Origin: Streptomyces sp. AC550_RSS872
GTDB lineage: Bacteria; Actinomycetota; Actinomycetes; Streptomycetales; Streptomycetaceae
Reading direction: 5' to 3'
Assembly: GCF_019049285.1 (NCBI RefSeq)
Contig: NZ_JAGMUL010000028.1
Span: 163,664 to 227,663, forward strand
DNA length: 64,000 bases
Part shown: positions 8,937-17,550 of the stretch, in pieces
Layout of the letters: each line of letters begins with the position of its first letter
Numbering within the stretch: position 1 is the stretch's first letter
Notes under the pieces: generated by a model
What the model was told of the DNA's origin: nothing
Seen by the model: only the letters and a program-made list of their open reading frames with translations
The model's database searches: none
Program-made: the position numbers and the translations under genes

Positions 8937-9821
8937 ATGGCGGAAATCATCCAGAAGGACGGCACCTGGGTCTTCGACGGCGACGCCCTGAGGCTGACCC
9001 CCGGGCGGGACAAGAACGTCAGCCTGTTCCGCAAGACACTGGGTGAACTGGCCGTCCCCCTGGGGTCGTTGGCCGGGGTCTCCTTCGAGCAGGGCAAGAA
9101 GGCCGGGCGGCTCCGGCTGCGGCTGCGCGACGGCGCCGACCCGCTGCTCCAAGCAACCGGCGGCCGGCTCACCGAGCCCCACGACCCGTATCAGCTGATC
9201 GTGGAGTCCGACCGCTACGGCGTCGCGGAATACCTCGTGGACGAGGTCCGCAACGCGCTGCTGCTGGACGAGGTCCCGGCCGATCCGGTCGACAGGTACC
9301 TGCTGCCGGGCCCCTCGGTCCCCCTGTCGGTCTCCGCCGGGGACGCGACGGCGACCTTCGACGGTGAGCACATCCGGCTGGAGTGGAACTGGAAGACGGA
9401 GGAAGCCAAGGCCGCCGCCGGCACCCGCTCCCTCACCCTCGCCGACATCACGGGGGTGGAGTGGCATCCGGCGGCGGGCCTGGAGAACGGCCACCTCCGC
9501 TTCACCGTGAGGAACGCGCCCACCAAGGCCCCGCCCAAGTACGACCCCAACGCGGTGGAGCTGTGGGGCTTCAAGAAGGACCCGCTGATGGCCCTGGTCG
9601 CGGCGGCCGTCCAGGCCCGCCTCCCGCATCCGGCCAGGGCCACCGCCCCGGACGTACCTCAGCCGCGACCGGAGCTGCCTTCCCCTCCGGTCGCGTCAGC
9701 CGAGGACGACCACGACGCCCTGCTGCGCCGCCTGCGCGAACTCGGTGAGCTGCACCGCACGGGTGTGCTCACGGACGAGGAGTTCACGATGGCCAAGCAG
9801 GCGGTGCTCAAGCGGATGTAG
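8937..9821 (+). CDS. DUF4429/SHOCT domain protein
   Basis: A 294-aa cytoplasmic protein with no signal peptide or membrane segment. The N-terminal half looks like two consecutive DUF4429 units (about residues 8-90 and 115-215; each is beta-rich and begins with an F-D-G motif). A proline-rich linker (about 225-250) leads to a C-terminal SHOCT motif (about 255-294), an amphipathic L-x-x-L-x-x-L-x-x-x-G-x-L-T-x-x-E-F segment often found on proteins that oligomerise. DUF4429 has no established biochemical function. It is divergent from the hexosaminidase gene, sharing an 80-bp promoter region. The ATG gives the start of the first domain, though no strong Shine-Dalgarno sequence precedes it. Confidence 0.8.
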   Translation: MAEIIQKDGTWVFDGDALRLTPGRDKNVSLFRKTLGELAVPLGSLAGVSFEQGKKAGRLRLRLRDGADPLLQATGGRLTEPHDPYQLIVESDRYGVAEYLVDEVRNALLLDEVPADPVDRYLLPGPSVPLSVSAGDATATFDGEHIRLEWNWKTEEAKAAAGTRSLTLADITGVEWHPAAGLENGHLRFTVRNAPTKAPPKYDPNAVELWGFKKDPLMALVAAAVQARLPHPARATAPDVPQPRPELPSPPVASAEDDHDALLRRLRELGELHRTGVLTDEEFTMAKQAVLKRM

Positions 9822-9845
9822 TCCGCGTACGGGCCCGTGCGGGGC

Positions 9846-11435
9846 CTACTTGGCCCGGCGGGCCACCGTGAAGTGGTCGATCCGGTCGCCCGTCTCGGCG
9901 ATGCCCTGCACCTTCAGGGTGGCGTAGCGGCCGCGCGGAGCGGGGTTCACGTCCACGCGCAGGAACGAGTAGTTCAGGTAGCGCACGCGCGACCAGGTGA
10001 CCGTCTCGTCCTTCTTGCCGTCCTTGAGGTTGACGAAGGAGGCCACGGAGTCGACCTCGTGCTCGTGCCCCTCGTAGGAGTCGGGCGCGGAGAACGCGTA
10101 CAGGCTGCGGCCGGCCGCGCCCGCCGTGACATAGACGACACCCTCGGTCTCGGGGTAGGCCGTGCCGCCGATCGGCAGCTTCTTGGCGACCTCGTTCCCC
10201 TTGATCACATCCGTGCGCTCGTACTGGTGGTTGTGGCCGTTGATGACGAGGTCCACCTGGTACTTCTCGAACAGCGGCACCCACTCCTGGCGCACACCGC
10301 CCTCCGAGGCGTGCGCGGTGGAGGTGCAGTAGGCGCAGTGGTGGAAGAAGACGATGACGAAGTCGATGCCGTGCGCGGCCCGGTACTTCTTCAGCTGCGC
10401 CTCGAACCACTTGGTCTGCGTGCCCCCGGAGATGCCGAGGTTGGCGGGGATCTCGTACGACACGTCGTTCGGGTCGAGCGAGATGACCGCGGTGTTGCCG
10501 TAGACGAAGGAGTAGACCCCCGGCAGGTTCTTCCTGTCCGGCCCGTTGTCGGGGAGCGTGAAGCGGGCCTCCTCGCCGCCGTAGCCGCCCGGCGAGTACC
10601 AGGCCTCCATGTCGTGGTTGCCGTAACTGACCATCCACGGCACCGACTTGGCGACCGACTCGGTCTGGGCCAGGAACTGGTCCCAGGTGCGCGAGTCGAA
10701 ACCGGTGTCGGAGGCCTTGCCGGCGCCGGTCGGGTCGCCGTACGCGATGTCGCCCGCGTGCAGGTGGAAGACCGGGTTCTGGCCGAGGATCAGGCTGTCG
10801 TTGGCCAGCGCGTGGTAGCTGACGCCCTGGTCGCCGAAGGCCGTGAAGGTGAACGGGGCCTTGTGGGCGGGGGCGGTGGTGAAGGTGCCGAGGGTGCCGA
10901 GCAGGTGCGGCTCGGCGGGGTCGAAGCCCTGGTGGCCGACGCCGTAGTAGTACGTCCGGCCGGGGCGCAGATGGGTCAGCTTGGCGTGGACGTAGTACTG
11001 CGTGTGGTCGGCGCCGGCACCGACGCCGGCCGGGGTGTAGAGGGTGCGGACCTCGGCCTCGATCTTGCGGGAGAGGTCCCAGGGATGGGCGCCGACCCGG
11101 ATGAACGGCTTCTTCACGGCGACCGGGACCTGCCACGAGACGGTCATCTCGGTGCGCGGGTCGTTGCCGTAGGCGAGGTGGCGGCCGAAGGGGGCGACGA
11201 GCGCGCCGTCGACCGTCTCGGTATGCGGGGCCGTCCGGGTCGGAACGGCCTGGGCGGTGGCGGCCTGGGCGGTGGCGCCCGGTACGAACGCGCCACCCGC
11301 GACGGCGCCGAGCGTGACGGCGCCGCCTCTCATCATCGTGCGCCGCGAGAACTTGGCGCGCAGGTACTCGTGCTGCTCGGCCATGCTCATGCGCTCGGCC
11401 AGCTGCTGGGGTACTCCCATGCGAGGAATGTCCAT
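9846..11435 (-). CDS. Tat-exported purple acid phosphatase/metallophosphoesterase
   Basis: A 529-aa secreted enzyme. A Tat signal (S-R-R-T-M-M-R-G-G near residue 33, then an alanine-rich core ending in A-T-A-Q-A) is followed by a fibronectin-like N-terminal domain and a dinuclear metallophosphoesterase domain. That domain carries the motifs F-G-D-Q-G, H-A-G-D-I-A-Y-G-D, S-Y-G-N-H-D, and I-N-G-H-N-H-Q-Y-E-R, the complete purple acid phosphatase metal set. It likely releases phosphate from organic esters outside the cell. The start at 11435 (M-D-I-P) is chosen because it keeps a Tat n-region of typical length; start choice is uncertain since no close SD is visible. It is convergent with the DUF4429 gene with only 24 bp between them. 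Confidence 0.88.
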   Translation of the reverse strand: MDIPRMGVPQQLAERMSMAEQHEYLRAKFSRRTMMRGGAVTLGAVAGGAFVPGATAQAATAQAVPTRTAPHTETVDGALVAPFGRHLAYGNDPRTEMTVSWQVPVAVKKPFIRVGAHPWDLSRKIEAEVRTLYTPAGVGAGADHTQYYVHAKLTHLRPGRTYYYGVGHQGFDPAEPHLLGTLGTFTTAPAHKAPFTFTAFGDQGVSYHALANDSLILGQNPVFHLHAGDIAYGDPTGAGKASDTGFDSRTWDQFLAQTESVAKSVPWMVSYGNHDMEAWYSPGGYGGEEARFTLPDNGPDRKNLPGVYSFVYGNTAVISLDPNDVSYEIPANLGISGGTQTKWFEAQLKKYRAAHGIDFVIVFFHHCAYCTSTAHASEGGVRQEWVPLFEKYQVDLVINGHNHQYERTDVIKGNEVAKKLPIGGTAYPETEGVVYVTAGAAGRSLYAFSAPDSYEGHEHEVDSVASFVNLKDGKKDETVTWSRVRYLNYSFLRVDVNPAPRGRYATLKVQGIAETGDRIDHFTVARRAK

Positions 11436-11627
11436 GGCGTCCGAAACTCGTCCCCTCAGGCAACGGGATGCGGGACGAGGCATGGACGGCTCAGGAACGG
11501 GCCCCCATGAGACCCTCAATGTTCTTCCAAGAGTTCCAACAGCCGACTACCAGGTGATTGCCAGGCCGCTGCCCGAAAACGGGCAGGATTCTTGCGAAAC
11601 CGTCGCCGGTACCCCAGGATCTACCGG

Positions 11628-11885
11628 GTGCACGACGAACTCGTAGATCACCTGACGCGCTCCACGCCCCTCAGCCGGGGCGAGGCGCTGCGGGTGATCC
11701 AGGACGTGCTCGCCTACTTCGACGAGACGACCGAGGACTATGTCCGTCGCCGCCACCGCGAACTCCAGACCCAGGGCCTGGTGAACGCGCAGATCTTCGA
11801 ACGGATCGAGGCGGACCTCAAATACCGCGCGGTGGCACCGCCGGAGCTCACGCTCAGGCAGCTGCGCCGCATCGTCTACGGCTAG
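11628..11885 (+). CDS. Small conserved protein upstream of glmS, function unknown
   Basis: An 85-aa soluble, helix-rich and charged protein: an early V-H-D-E-L-V-D-H-L segment, an acidic D-E-T-T-E-D-Y centre and a basic C-terminus ending R-R-I-V-Y-G. I recognise no domain. The GTG at 11628 is preferred because AGGAT lies about 8 bp before it; a TTG at 11592 would add 12 residues but has its purine run too close. It ends 12 bp before glmS and is probably co-transcribed. Normal high-GC codon use supports a real gene. Confidence 0.65.
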   Translation: MHDELVDHLTRSTPLSRGEALRVIQDVLAYFDETTEDYVRRRHRELQTQGLVNAQIFERIEADLKYRAVAPPELTLRQLRRIVYG

Positions 11886-11897
11886 GAATACCTGTAT

Positions 11898-13715
11898 ATG
11901 TGCGGAATCGTCGGATACATCGGGAAGCGTGACGTGGCCCCCCTCCTCCTGGAGGGCCTCCAGCGCCTGGAGTACCGCGGCTACGACTCGGCCGGCGTGG
12001 TCGTCTCCTCCCCGAAGGCGCCTGCCCTGAAGATGGTCAAGGCCAAGGGCCGGGTCCGTGACCTGGAGGCCAAGGTCCCGGCGCGCTTCAAGGGCACGAC
12101 CGGTATCGCCCACACCCGCTGGGCCACCCACGGCGCCCCGTCCGACGTGAACGCCCACCCGCACCTGGACGCCGAGGGCAAGGTCGCCGTCGTCCACAAC
12201 GGCATCATCGACAACGCCGCCGACCTGCGCCGCAAGCTGGAGGCGGACGGCGTCGAGTTCCTGTCCGAGACCGACACCGAGGTCCTCGTCCACCTCATCG
12301 CCCGTGCGCAGGCGGAGAAGCTGGAGGACAAGGTCCGCGAGACCCTGCGCCTCATCGAGGGCACGTACGGCATCGCCGTCCTGCACGCCGACTTCCCGGA
12401 CCGCATCGTCGTCGCCCGCAACGGCTCCCCGGTCGTCCTGGGCATCGGCGAGAAGGAGATGTTCGTAGCGTCGGACATCGCGGCTCTCGTCGCCCACACC
12501 CGCCAGATAGTGACCCTCGACGACGGCGAGATGGCCACCCTGAAGGCCGACGACTTCCGCACCTACACCACGGAGGGCACCCGTACGACGGCCGAGCCCA
12601 CCACGGTCGAGTGGGAAGCAGCGTCGTACGACATGGGCGGCCACGACACCTACATGCACAAGGAGATCCACGAGCAGGCCGACGCCGTGGACCGCGTCCT
12701 GCGCGGCCGCATCGACGACCGCTTCTCCACCGTGCACCTCGGCGGCCTCAACCTGGACGCCCGCGAGGCCCGCCAGATCCGCCGCGTGAAGATCCTCGGC
12801 TGCGGCACCTCGTACCACGCGGGCATGATCGGCGCCCAGATGATCGAGGAGCTGGCCCGTATCCCCGCGGACGCCGAGCCGGCCTCCGAGTTCCGCTACC
12901 GCAACGCGGTCGTCGACCCCGACACCCTCTACATCGCCGTCTCCCAGTCGGGCGAGACCTACGACGTCCTGGCAGCGGTCCAGGAACTGAAGCGCAAGGG
13001 CGCAAGGGTCCTGGGAGTCGTCAACGTCGTCGGCTCGGCCATCGCCCGCGAGGCCGACGGCGGCATCTACGTCCACGCGGGCCCCGAGGTCTGCGTCGTC
13101 TCGACGAAGTGCTTCACGAACACGACGGTCGCCTTCGCGCTTCTCGCCCTGCACCTCGGCCGCACCCGCGACCTCTCGGTCCGCGACGGCAAGCGCATCA
13201 TCGAGGGCCTGCGCAAGCTGCCGGACCAGATCGCCTCGGTGATGGAGCAGGAGGCGGAGATCGAGAAGCTGGCCCAGCAGTACGCCGAGGCCCGCTCGAT
13301 GCTCTTCATCGGACGTGTCCGGGGCTACCCGGTCGCCCGCGAGGCCTCCCTGAAGCTCAAGGAGGTCTCCTACATCCACGCCGAGGCCTACCCGGCCTCC
13401 GAGCTCAAGCACGGCCCGCTGGCCCTGATCGAGCCCGCCCTCCCCACGGTCGCGATCGTCCCCGACGACGACCTCCTGGAGAAGAACCGCGCCGCCATGG
13501 AGGAGATCAAGGCCCGCAGCGGCAAGATTCTCGCCGTCGCCCACCAGCCGCAGGAGAAGGCCGACCAGACGATCGTCGTCCCCAAGAACGAGGACGAACT
13601 CGACCCCATCCTGATGGGCATCCCTCTCCAACTCCTCGCCTACCACACGGCCTTGGCCCTGGGCCGGGACATCGACAAGCCGAGGAACCTCGCAAAGTCG
13701 GTAACGGTCGAGTAG
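11898..13715 (+). CDS. glmS: Glutamine-fructose-6-phosphate aminotransferase (isomerising)
   Basis: A 605-aa enzyme that makes glucosamine-6-phosphate from fructose-6-phosphate and glutamine, the entry step to amino-sugar and peptidoglycan precursor synthesis. The N-terminus M-C-G-I-V-G-Y-I-G exposes the catalytic Cys after Met removal. The glutaminase domain (about 2-230) includes H-T-R-W-A-T-H-G. Two SIS sugar-isomerase domains follow (about 285-430 and 455-590) with the G-C-G-T-S-Y motif and the C-terminal K-S-V-T-V-E ending normal for GlmS. AGGAA precedes the ATG. S. coelicolor carries more than one glmS; this position matches SCO2789. A terminator hairpin follows at 13832-13873. Confidence 0.96.
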   Translation: MCGIVGYIGKRDVAPLLLEGLQRLEYRGYDSAGVVVSSPKAPALKMVKAKGRVRDLEAKVPARFKGTTGIAHTRWATHGAPSDVNAHPHLDAEGKVAVVHNGIIDNAADLRRKLEADGVEFLSETDTEVLVHLIARAQAEKLEDKVRETLRLIEGTYGIAVLHADFPDRIVVARNGSPVVLGIGEKEMFVASDIAALVAHTRQIVTLDDGEMATLKADDFRTYTTEGTRTTAEPTTVEWEAASYDMGGHDTYMHKEIHEQADAVDRVLRGRIDDRFSTVHLGGLNLDAREARQIRRVKILGCGTSYHAGMIGAQMIEELARIPADAEPASEFRYRNAVVDPDTLYIAVSQSGETYDVLAAVQELKRKGARVLGVVNVVGSAIAREADGGIYVHAGPEVCVVSTKCFTNTTVAFALLALHLGRTRDLSVRDGKRIIEGLRKLPDQIASVMEQEAEIEKLAQQYAEARSMLFIGRVRGYPVAREASLKLKEVSYIHAEAYPASELKHGPLALIEPALPTVAIVPDDDLLEKNRAAMEEIKARSGKILAVAHQPQEKADQTIVVPKNEDELDPILMGIPLQLLAYHTALALGRDIDKPRNLAKSVTVE

Positions 13716-13727
13716 CCACCCGGCTTC

Positions 13728-13808
13728 CAGGGGCGCGCCACCTGTTTCTTTCAGGGGCGCAGCCCCTGCCTTTCAGGGGCGCGGGGAACTGCGCGACCAG
13801 CCCCCACG
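13728..13808. repeat. Streptomyces GC-rich intergenic repeat (GGGGCGCGGGGAACTGCGCGACC type)
   Basis: Downstream of glmS are three imperfect units starting TTTCAGGGGCGC or TTCCAGGGGCGC, the last continuing as the well-known Streptomyces motif GGGGAACTGCGCGACCAGCC. These are dispersed, non-coding, hairpin-forming repeats; a related piece is at 49372-49390. Confidence 0.75.
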
Positions 13809-13831
13809 CACCCGCAGAGGCCACACAACGC

Positions 13832-13873
13832 AACGGACCCCCACGTGATGCCACCACTCACGGGGGGTCCGTT
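13832..13873. terminator. Terminator between glmS and the YaaH-like gene
   Basis: An 11-bp perfect stem (13832-13842 with 13863-13873) enclosing a 20-nt loop, followed by TTTT. It sits between convergent genes. Confidence 0.75.
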
Positions 13874-13911
13874 TTCAACGCCGGGGGCCGCCCAACCCCC
13901 GGCCCGCGCAG

Positions 13912-14478
13912 CTACCCGGTGGCCGTCACACCCCGGCCCGCAGCGCGTCGCGGAAGAGCCGTGGGCCAGTGCGCCAGCGCCGCGGTGGCCGCATACCAGG
14001 CCACCGCACCCGCACCAACGGCGAACCAGCCGCCCACCTTGGTGAGCCCTTCACCACCGGCGAAGTCGGCGACAGCCATGAGCACCAGAGCGACGAAGAA
14101 CAGCCCGTACGCCCCCTGCCCGAGCTGATCCCCACCCGCCAGCGTGAGAGACAGCGCCACGAGCGCGAACAGCAGCAGGAACAGCCCCGCCGCATTGTCG
14201 GAGACACTCGCGTCGGCGGACATCGCCCAGGTGAACCACAGGGCGCCCAGCGTCACGAACGCCGTCCCGTTCGCGGCGTCACGGTCGCGCAGGGCCATCA
14301 GCCCGGCGGCGAAGAGGGCAATGCCGCCCACGTACTGGGCGATTGATACGGCGTCAGCAGCCGACACACCGTCGATCACGCCGGTGTACCCCAGCCCGAA
14401 GGCCAACAGGGTGATTCCCAGGGCGAGTCGGCCGACCACGGTGGTGATTCCGTTTCCCGCAGAGACGTCGTTGTCCAC
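13912..14478 (-). CDS. GPR1/FUN34/YaaH-like six-helix membrane protein
   Basis: A 188-aa integral membrane protein with six predicted helices (roughly residues 15-37, 45-62, 70-90, 98-115, 122-142, 148-168). The arrangement and the late A-W-Y-A-A-x-A-A-L motif resemble the YaaH acetate/succinate uptake family. The N-terminal N-P-A-P-L-G-L signature of that family is not visible, so this is a divergent member or a look-alike and the substrate is not inferred. The GTG at 14478 has a good AAGGGAG 7 bp upstream. Convergent with glmS. Confidence 0.7.
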   Translation of the reverse strand: MDNDVSAGNGITTVVGRLALGITLLAFGLGYTGVIDGVSAADAVSIAQYVGGIALFAAGLMALRDRDAANGTAFVTLGALWFTWAMSADASVSDNAAGLFLLLFALVALSLTLAGGDQLGQGAYGLFFVALVLMAVADFAGGEGLTKVGGWFAVGAGAVAWYAATAALAHWPTALPRRAAGRGVTATG

Positions 14479-14594
14479 GGCGGGCTCCCTTCATGCATGT
14501 GCAGTTGTGCGGTGAGCGTTATATGCCCTTCACAAGGGCACAAACACCTCTACGCGCGAGTAGATTTGCACATCTCACCTGGGAGAACGGCGAG

Positions 14595-15122
14595 TTACGG
14601 AATGACAACGACGGGACGCTTGGCCCGCTTGGCGAGCCGCCCGGCGACGGAGCCGAAGATCCGCCCCACGATCCCGTGCGTGGAGCCGACGACGATCGCG
14701 TCCGCCTCGTACTCCTGGCCGACCTCTTCGAGCTCGTGGCAGATGTCACCGCCGCGCTCGACGAGGATCCAGGGCACCTCGGCCAGGTAGTCGGCACACG
14801 CGAGTTCGAGGCCGAGCACCTCGGTGCGGTGGTCCGGTACGTCGACGAAGACCGGTGGCTCGCAGCCAGCCCACACGGTGGTGGGCAGCCGGTTGGCGAC
14901 GTGGACGATGATCAGGCCCGACCCGGAACGGTGAGCCATGCCGATGGCGTACGCGAGGGCGCGCTCACTGGAGGTGGAGCCGTCGAAGCCGACGACAACG
15001 CCGTGCTTGAAAGCGGGGTCGCAGGAATGGCGTGACTGTTCCGCCGCCAGGGGCTCGGACGCCGTGGGGTCGGCTACCGGCCGCTTGCGGTCCGCTGGTT
15101 CGAAGAATTCGTGACCGGCCAT
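14595..15122 (-). CDS. Universal stress protein (UspA family)
   Basis: A 175-aa cytoplasmic single-domain Usp protein. After a 45-residue polar N-terminal tail, the domain begins with G-V-V-V-G-F-D-G-S and ends with the ATP-binding motif G-S-T-H-G-x2-G-x3-G-S-V-A-G. That predicts an ATP-binding Usp, likely induced by stationary phase or oxygen limitation. The ATG at 15122 (M-A-G-H-E) is chosen; upstream in-frame codons to 15305 look like leader sequence with poor protein character. It is followed at once by an unrelated membrane gene, with no operon partner. Confidence 0.88.
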   Translation of the reverse strand: MAGHEFFEPADRKRPVADPTASEPLAAEQSRHSCDPAFKHGVVVGFDGSTSSERALAYAIGMAHRSGSGLIIVHVANRLPTTVWAGCEPPVFVDVPDHRTEVLGLELACADYLAEVPWILVERGGDICHELEEVGQEYEADAIVVGSTHGIVGRIFGSVAGRLAKRAKRPVVVIP

Positions 15123-15479
15123 GGCTGTCTCGGCGTATTGATCCTTTATGGGTGGGCCCGCGAGCGGAGCTCGCTGACGGATCCAGCAGTGTGCGGCGGA
15201 GCTGTGTCCGGGAATGGTCTTCCCAACCCCATACCCCAAGGGTACGGCGGCACGCCTCCTTAACCCAGATCCCCGCTCACGGTCGGTGCGGGTTCCAGGG
15301 AGCATGCACGAGGGTGCGCCCGTAACGCAATGGTTGCTGCGGTGTACAGGCGGTTTGCGCAGGGTTCAACTTCCTCCGCCGCCGGACGGCCGCCTACCGA
15401 CGCGTACCAGTGACCGACCGCCCGGACCCGCGTTGATCTCCCTGAGCCAACGCCCAGGCAGCCCAGGGAGCACGTACGC
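15123..15479. other. Intergenic region between usp and the small membrane protein gene
   Basis: 357 bp without a convincing gene. It must hold the usp promoter (reverse strand) and the promoter of the gene at 15480. A short inverted repeat TACCC-CAA-GGGTA lies at 15233-15245. Frames running through it are open only because of GC content. Confidence 0.5.
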
Positions 15480-15794
15480 ATGTCAGGACCCAGCACGCCC
15501 TCCGAGGACAGCGCCACCGATGTGGTGCGCTGGGCGGCCTTCAGCTGCGTCCTGGTCCCGGTGGTGCTCCTCTGGTACGGCACCTCGCTCGCCGGTGCCA
15601 CCGGCACGGCCCTGGGCCTCGCGGCCGTGACGGCGGTGTGCCGGCTGTTGCTGCGTCAGTCGGAGCGCGGCGCGGCGCGGATCAAGGCCGGAGAGGCCGG
15701 TCCCTCCCCCCGGCGTCGCGGGCGCCATCACCGCACCGGAACCGGGGCTCATAGAGGCGGACGTCACACTGGGGGAAATACACCGGTCGGCTGA
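15480..15794 (+). CDS. Small membrane protein, function unknown
   Basis: A 104-aa protein with two hydrophobic helices (about residues 17-35 and 38-56) and a long, basic, Gly/Arg/His-rich cytoplasmic tail. The ATG has GGGAG at good spacing. A small membrane protein at this spot just before adpA is part of the conserved Streptomyces gene order. I recognise no family. Its stop is 377 bp before adpA, so it is probably transcribed separately. Confidence 0.7.
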   Translation: MSGPSTPSEDSATDVVRWAAFSCVLVPVVLLWYGTSLAGATGTALGLAAVTAVCRLLLRQSERGAARIKAGEAGPSPRRRGRHHRTGTGAHRGGRHTGGNTPVG

Positions 15795-16171
15795 CCGGTT
15801 TTCACACCCCGGCACGCCACTTTTCAGCCAACTTCTGGCGCGCGGGCATCCCCTGCCCAGAACACCCCCCAACCCCCGTTCCACCTGCACGGAAAGGGCC
15901 TCAGGGGGTCTGCGCACCCTACGTGGTTTGGCCACTGCGACAAGGCGCACTTCCCTGCACGGCCCGGGAGTGCAACGCTTCGTGATCGAATGCTTCACGC
16001 CAAGTTGCCAAGTCGACAATGTGCCGAATGCCGAACCGGCCACTGAGGCGCGACGCGACACAGTAGATTCGATCTTGACTGTCTACGGCGGGGGACTCGT
16101 GCAGGACCGAGGGGAAACGTGCAGGAGCGACACAACCGAGGAGCCGCGACCACCGAGGGGGGCTTAGCAGT
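15795..16171. promoter_or_regulatory. adpA upstream region with candidate AdpA-type site
   Basis: 377 bp of non-coding sequence before adpA, with a visibly lower GC content at 15975-16085 than flanking genes. On the reverse strand, TGGCGTGAAG (15993-16002) matches the AdpA consensus TGGCSNGWWY at nine of ten positions, about 170 bp before the start codon. AdpA autoregulation is known in S. griseus and S. coelicolor; occupancy here is inferred. Confidence 0.4.
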
Positions 16172-17395
16172 ATGAGCCACGACTCCACTGCCGCGCCGGA
16201 AGCCGCGGCCCGGAAACTTTCCGGGCGACGCCGCAAGGAGATCGTCGCGGTGCTGCTGTTCAGCGGCGGCCCCATCTTCGAGAGTTCCATACCGCTGTCG
16301 GTGTTCGGGATAGACCGCCAGGACGCCGGCGTGCCGCGCTACCGCCTGTTGGTGTGCGGCGGCGAGGAAGGCCCCCTGCGGACCACAGGAGGCCTGGAAC
16401 TCTCGGCGCCGCATGGCCTGGAGGCGATCTCACGGGCGGGCACGGTCGTCGTGCCGGCCTGGCGTTCGATCACCTCGCCGCCGCCCGAGGAAGCGCTCGA
16501 CGCGCTGCGCCGGGCGCACGAGGAAGGCGCCCGCATAGTCGGGCTGTGCACCGGCGCCTTCGTCCTCGCCGCGGCGGGCCTGCTGGACGGCCGTCCCGCG
16601 ACGACACACTGGATGTACGCACCGACGCTGGCCAAGCGCTACCCGTCGGTGCACGTGGATCCGCGAGAGCTGTTCGTCGACGACGGCGACGTGCTGACGT
16701 CGGCGGGCACCGCGGCCGGAATCGATCTCTGTCTCCACATCGTGCGGACGGACCACGGCAACGAGGCGGCCGGAGCACTCGCCCGCCGCCTGGTGGTCCC
16801 ACCGCGCCGCTCCGGCGGTCAGGAGCGCTACCTCGATCGGTCTTTACCAGAGGAGATCGGCGCCGACCCGCTCGCCGAGGTCGTCGCCTGGGCGCTGGAA
16901 CACCTGCACGAGCAGTTCGACGTCGAGACGCTGGCGGCCCGCGCGTACATGAGCCGGCGCACCTTCGACCGCCGCTTCCGCTCGCTGACCGGCAGCGCCC
17001 CGCTTCAGTGGCTGATCACCCAGCGGGTGCTTCAGGCGCAGCGGCTGCTGGAGACGTCGGACTACTCGGTGGACGAGGTGGCCGGACGCTGCGGCTTCCG
17101 CTCGCCGGTGGCGCTGCGCGGCCACTTCCGCCGACAGCTCGGCTCGTCCCCGGCCGCCTACCGGGCGGCGTACCGTGCCCGCCGCCCCCAGGCCGACCGG
17201 TCGCCGGACGCGGAGCCCCCGACGGGCCCCACCGTCCAGCAGGGCCCACCGCCCAGCCCCTACCCGGAGGGCGGCCCGGTCCCGCTCCAGACCCGCCGCA
17301 CCCCGGCGCCCGTGGGCCCCGCGCCCTCGGACAACGGGCGCGAGCTGTACGTCGGAGGCCGGGCGACCCTGCCGGGGCAGCGCAGCGGAGCATGA
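16172..17395 (+). CDS. adpA: AdpA (BldH), global developmental regulator, TTA-containing
   Basis: A 407-aa AraC-family master regulator of aerial growth, secreted proteases and secondary metabolism. The N-terminal DJ-1/PfpI-like dimerisation domain (about 25-195) holds the G-L-C-T-G-A-F nucleophile-elbow-like motif. The C-terminal AraC DNA-binding domain (about 230-330) has two helix-turn-helix units with M-S-R-R-T-F-D-R-R-F and G-F-R-S-P-V-A-L-R. A proline-rich tail follows. Codon 225 is TTA (16844-16846), the bldA-dependent codon found at the interdomain linker of adpA orthologues. The ATG follows GAGGGGGG. ornA lies downstream, as in other streptomycetes. Confidence 0.97.
   Translation: MSHDSTAAPEAAARKLSGRRRKEIVAVLLFSGGPIFESSIPLSVFGIDRQDAGVPRYRLLVCGGEEGPLRTTGGLELSAPHGLEAISRAGTVVVPAWRSITSPPPEEALDALRRAHEEGARIVGLCTGAFVLAAAGLLDGRPATTHWMYAPTLAKRYPSVHVDPRELFVDDGDVLTSAGTAAGIDLCLHIVRTDHGNEAAGALARRLVVPPRRSGGQERYLDRSLPEEIGADPLAEVVAWALEHLHEQFDVETLAARAYMSRRTFDRRFRSLTGSAPLQWLITQRVLQAQRLLETSDYSVDEVAGRCGFRSPVALRGHFRRQLGSSPAAYRAAYRARRPQADRSPDAEPPTGPTVQQGPPPSPYPEGGPVPLQTRRTPAPVGPAPSDNGRELYVGGRATLPGQRSGA
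16844..16846 (+). promoter_or_regulatory. In-frame TTA codon of adpA (bldA-dependent translation point)
   Basis: TTA at codon 225, in the linker between the two AdpA domains. In Streptomyces the only tRNA reading UUA is the product of bldA, so translation of adpA is expected to depend on it. Confidence 0.92.
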
Positions 17396-17401
17396 CCTTC
17401 T

Positions 17402-17503
17402 GACGCCGGGCGGGTGCATTTCAGCCCGTCCGGCGTTTGAGGACGAGGCCCGAAGGGCCGACAGCGGGGGTCCAGGGGGCGGCAGCCCCCTGGTACGCCG
17501 CCT
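17402..17503. repeat. Streptomyces dispersed repeat (CCCGTCCGGCGTTTGAGGACGAGG type)
   Basis: Between adpA and ornA lies a copy of a common Streptomyces intergenic repeat, including CAGCCCGTCCGGCGTTTGAG and a GGGGGTCCAGGGGGC segment with its inverted partner CAGCCCCCTGG. Related copies in the other orientation are at 19546-19612 and 49267-49362. It can fold and may act as adpA terminator. Confidence 0.75.
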
Positions 17504-17550
17504 GCGACACCGGGCATCCCAAAGACAGACGTCAGCCGTAGGGTGTTCGC

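Noticed and set aside
11592..11627. TTG start extending the small glmS-upstream protein
   Set aside because: Its purine run is too close to the codon; the GTG at 11628 has better spacing.
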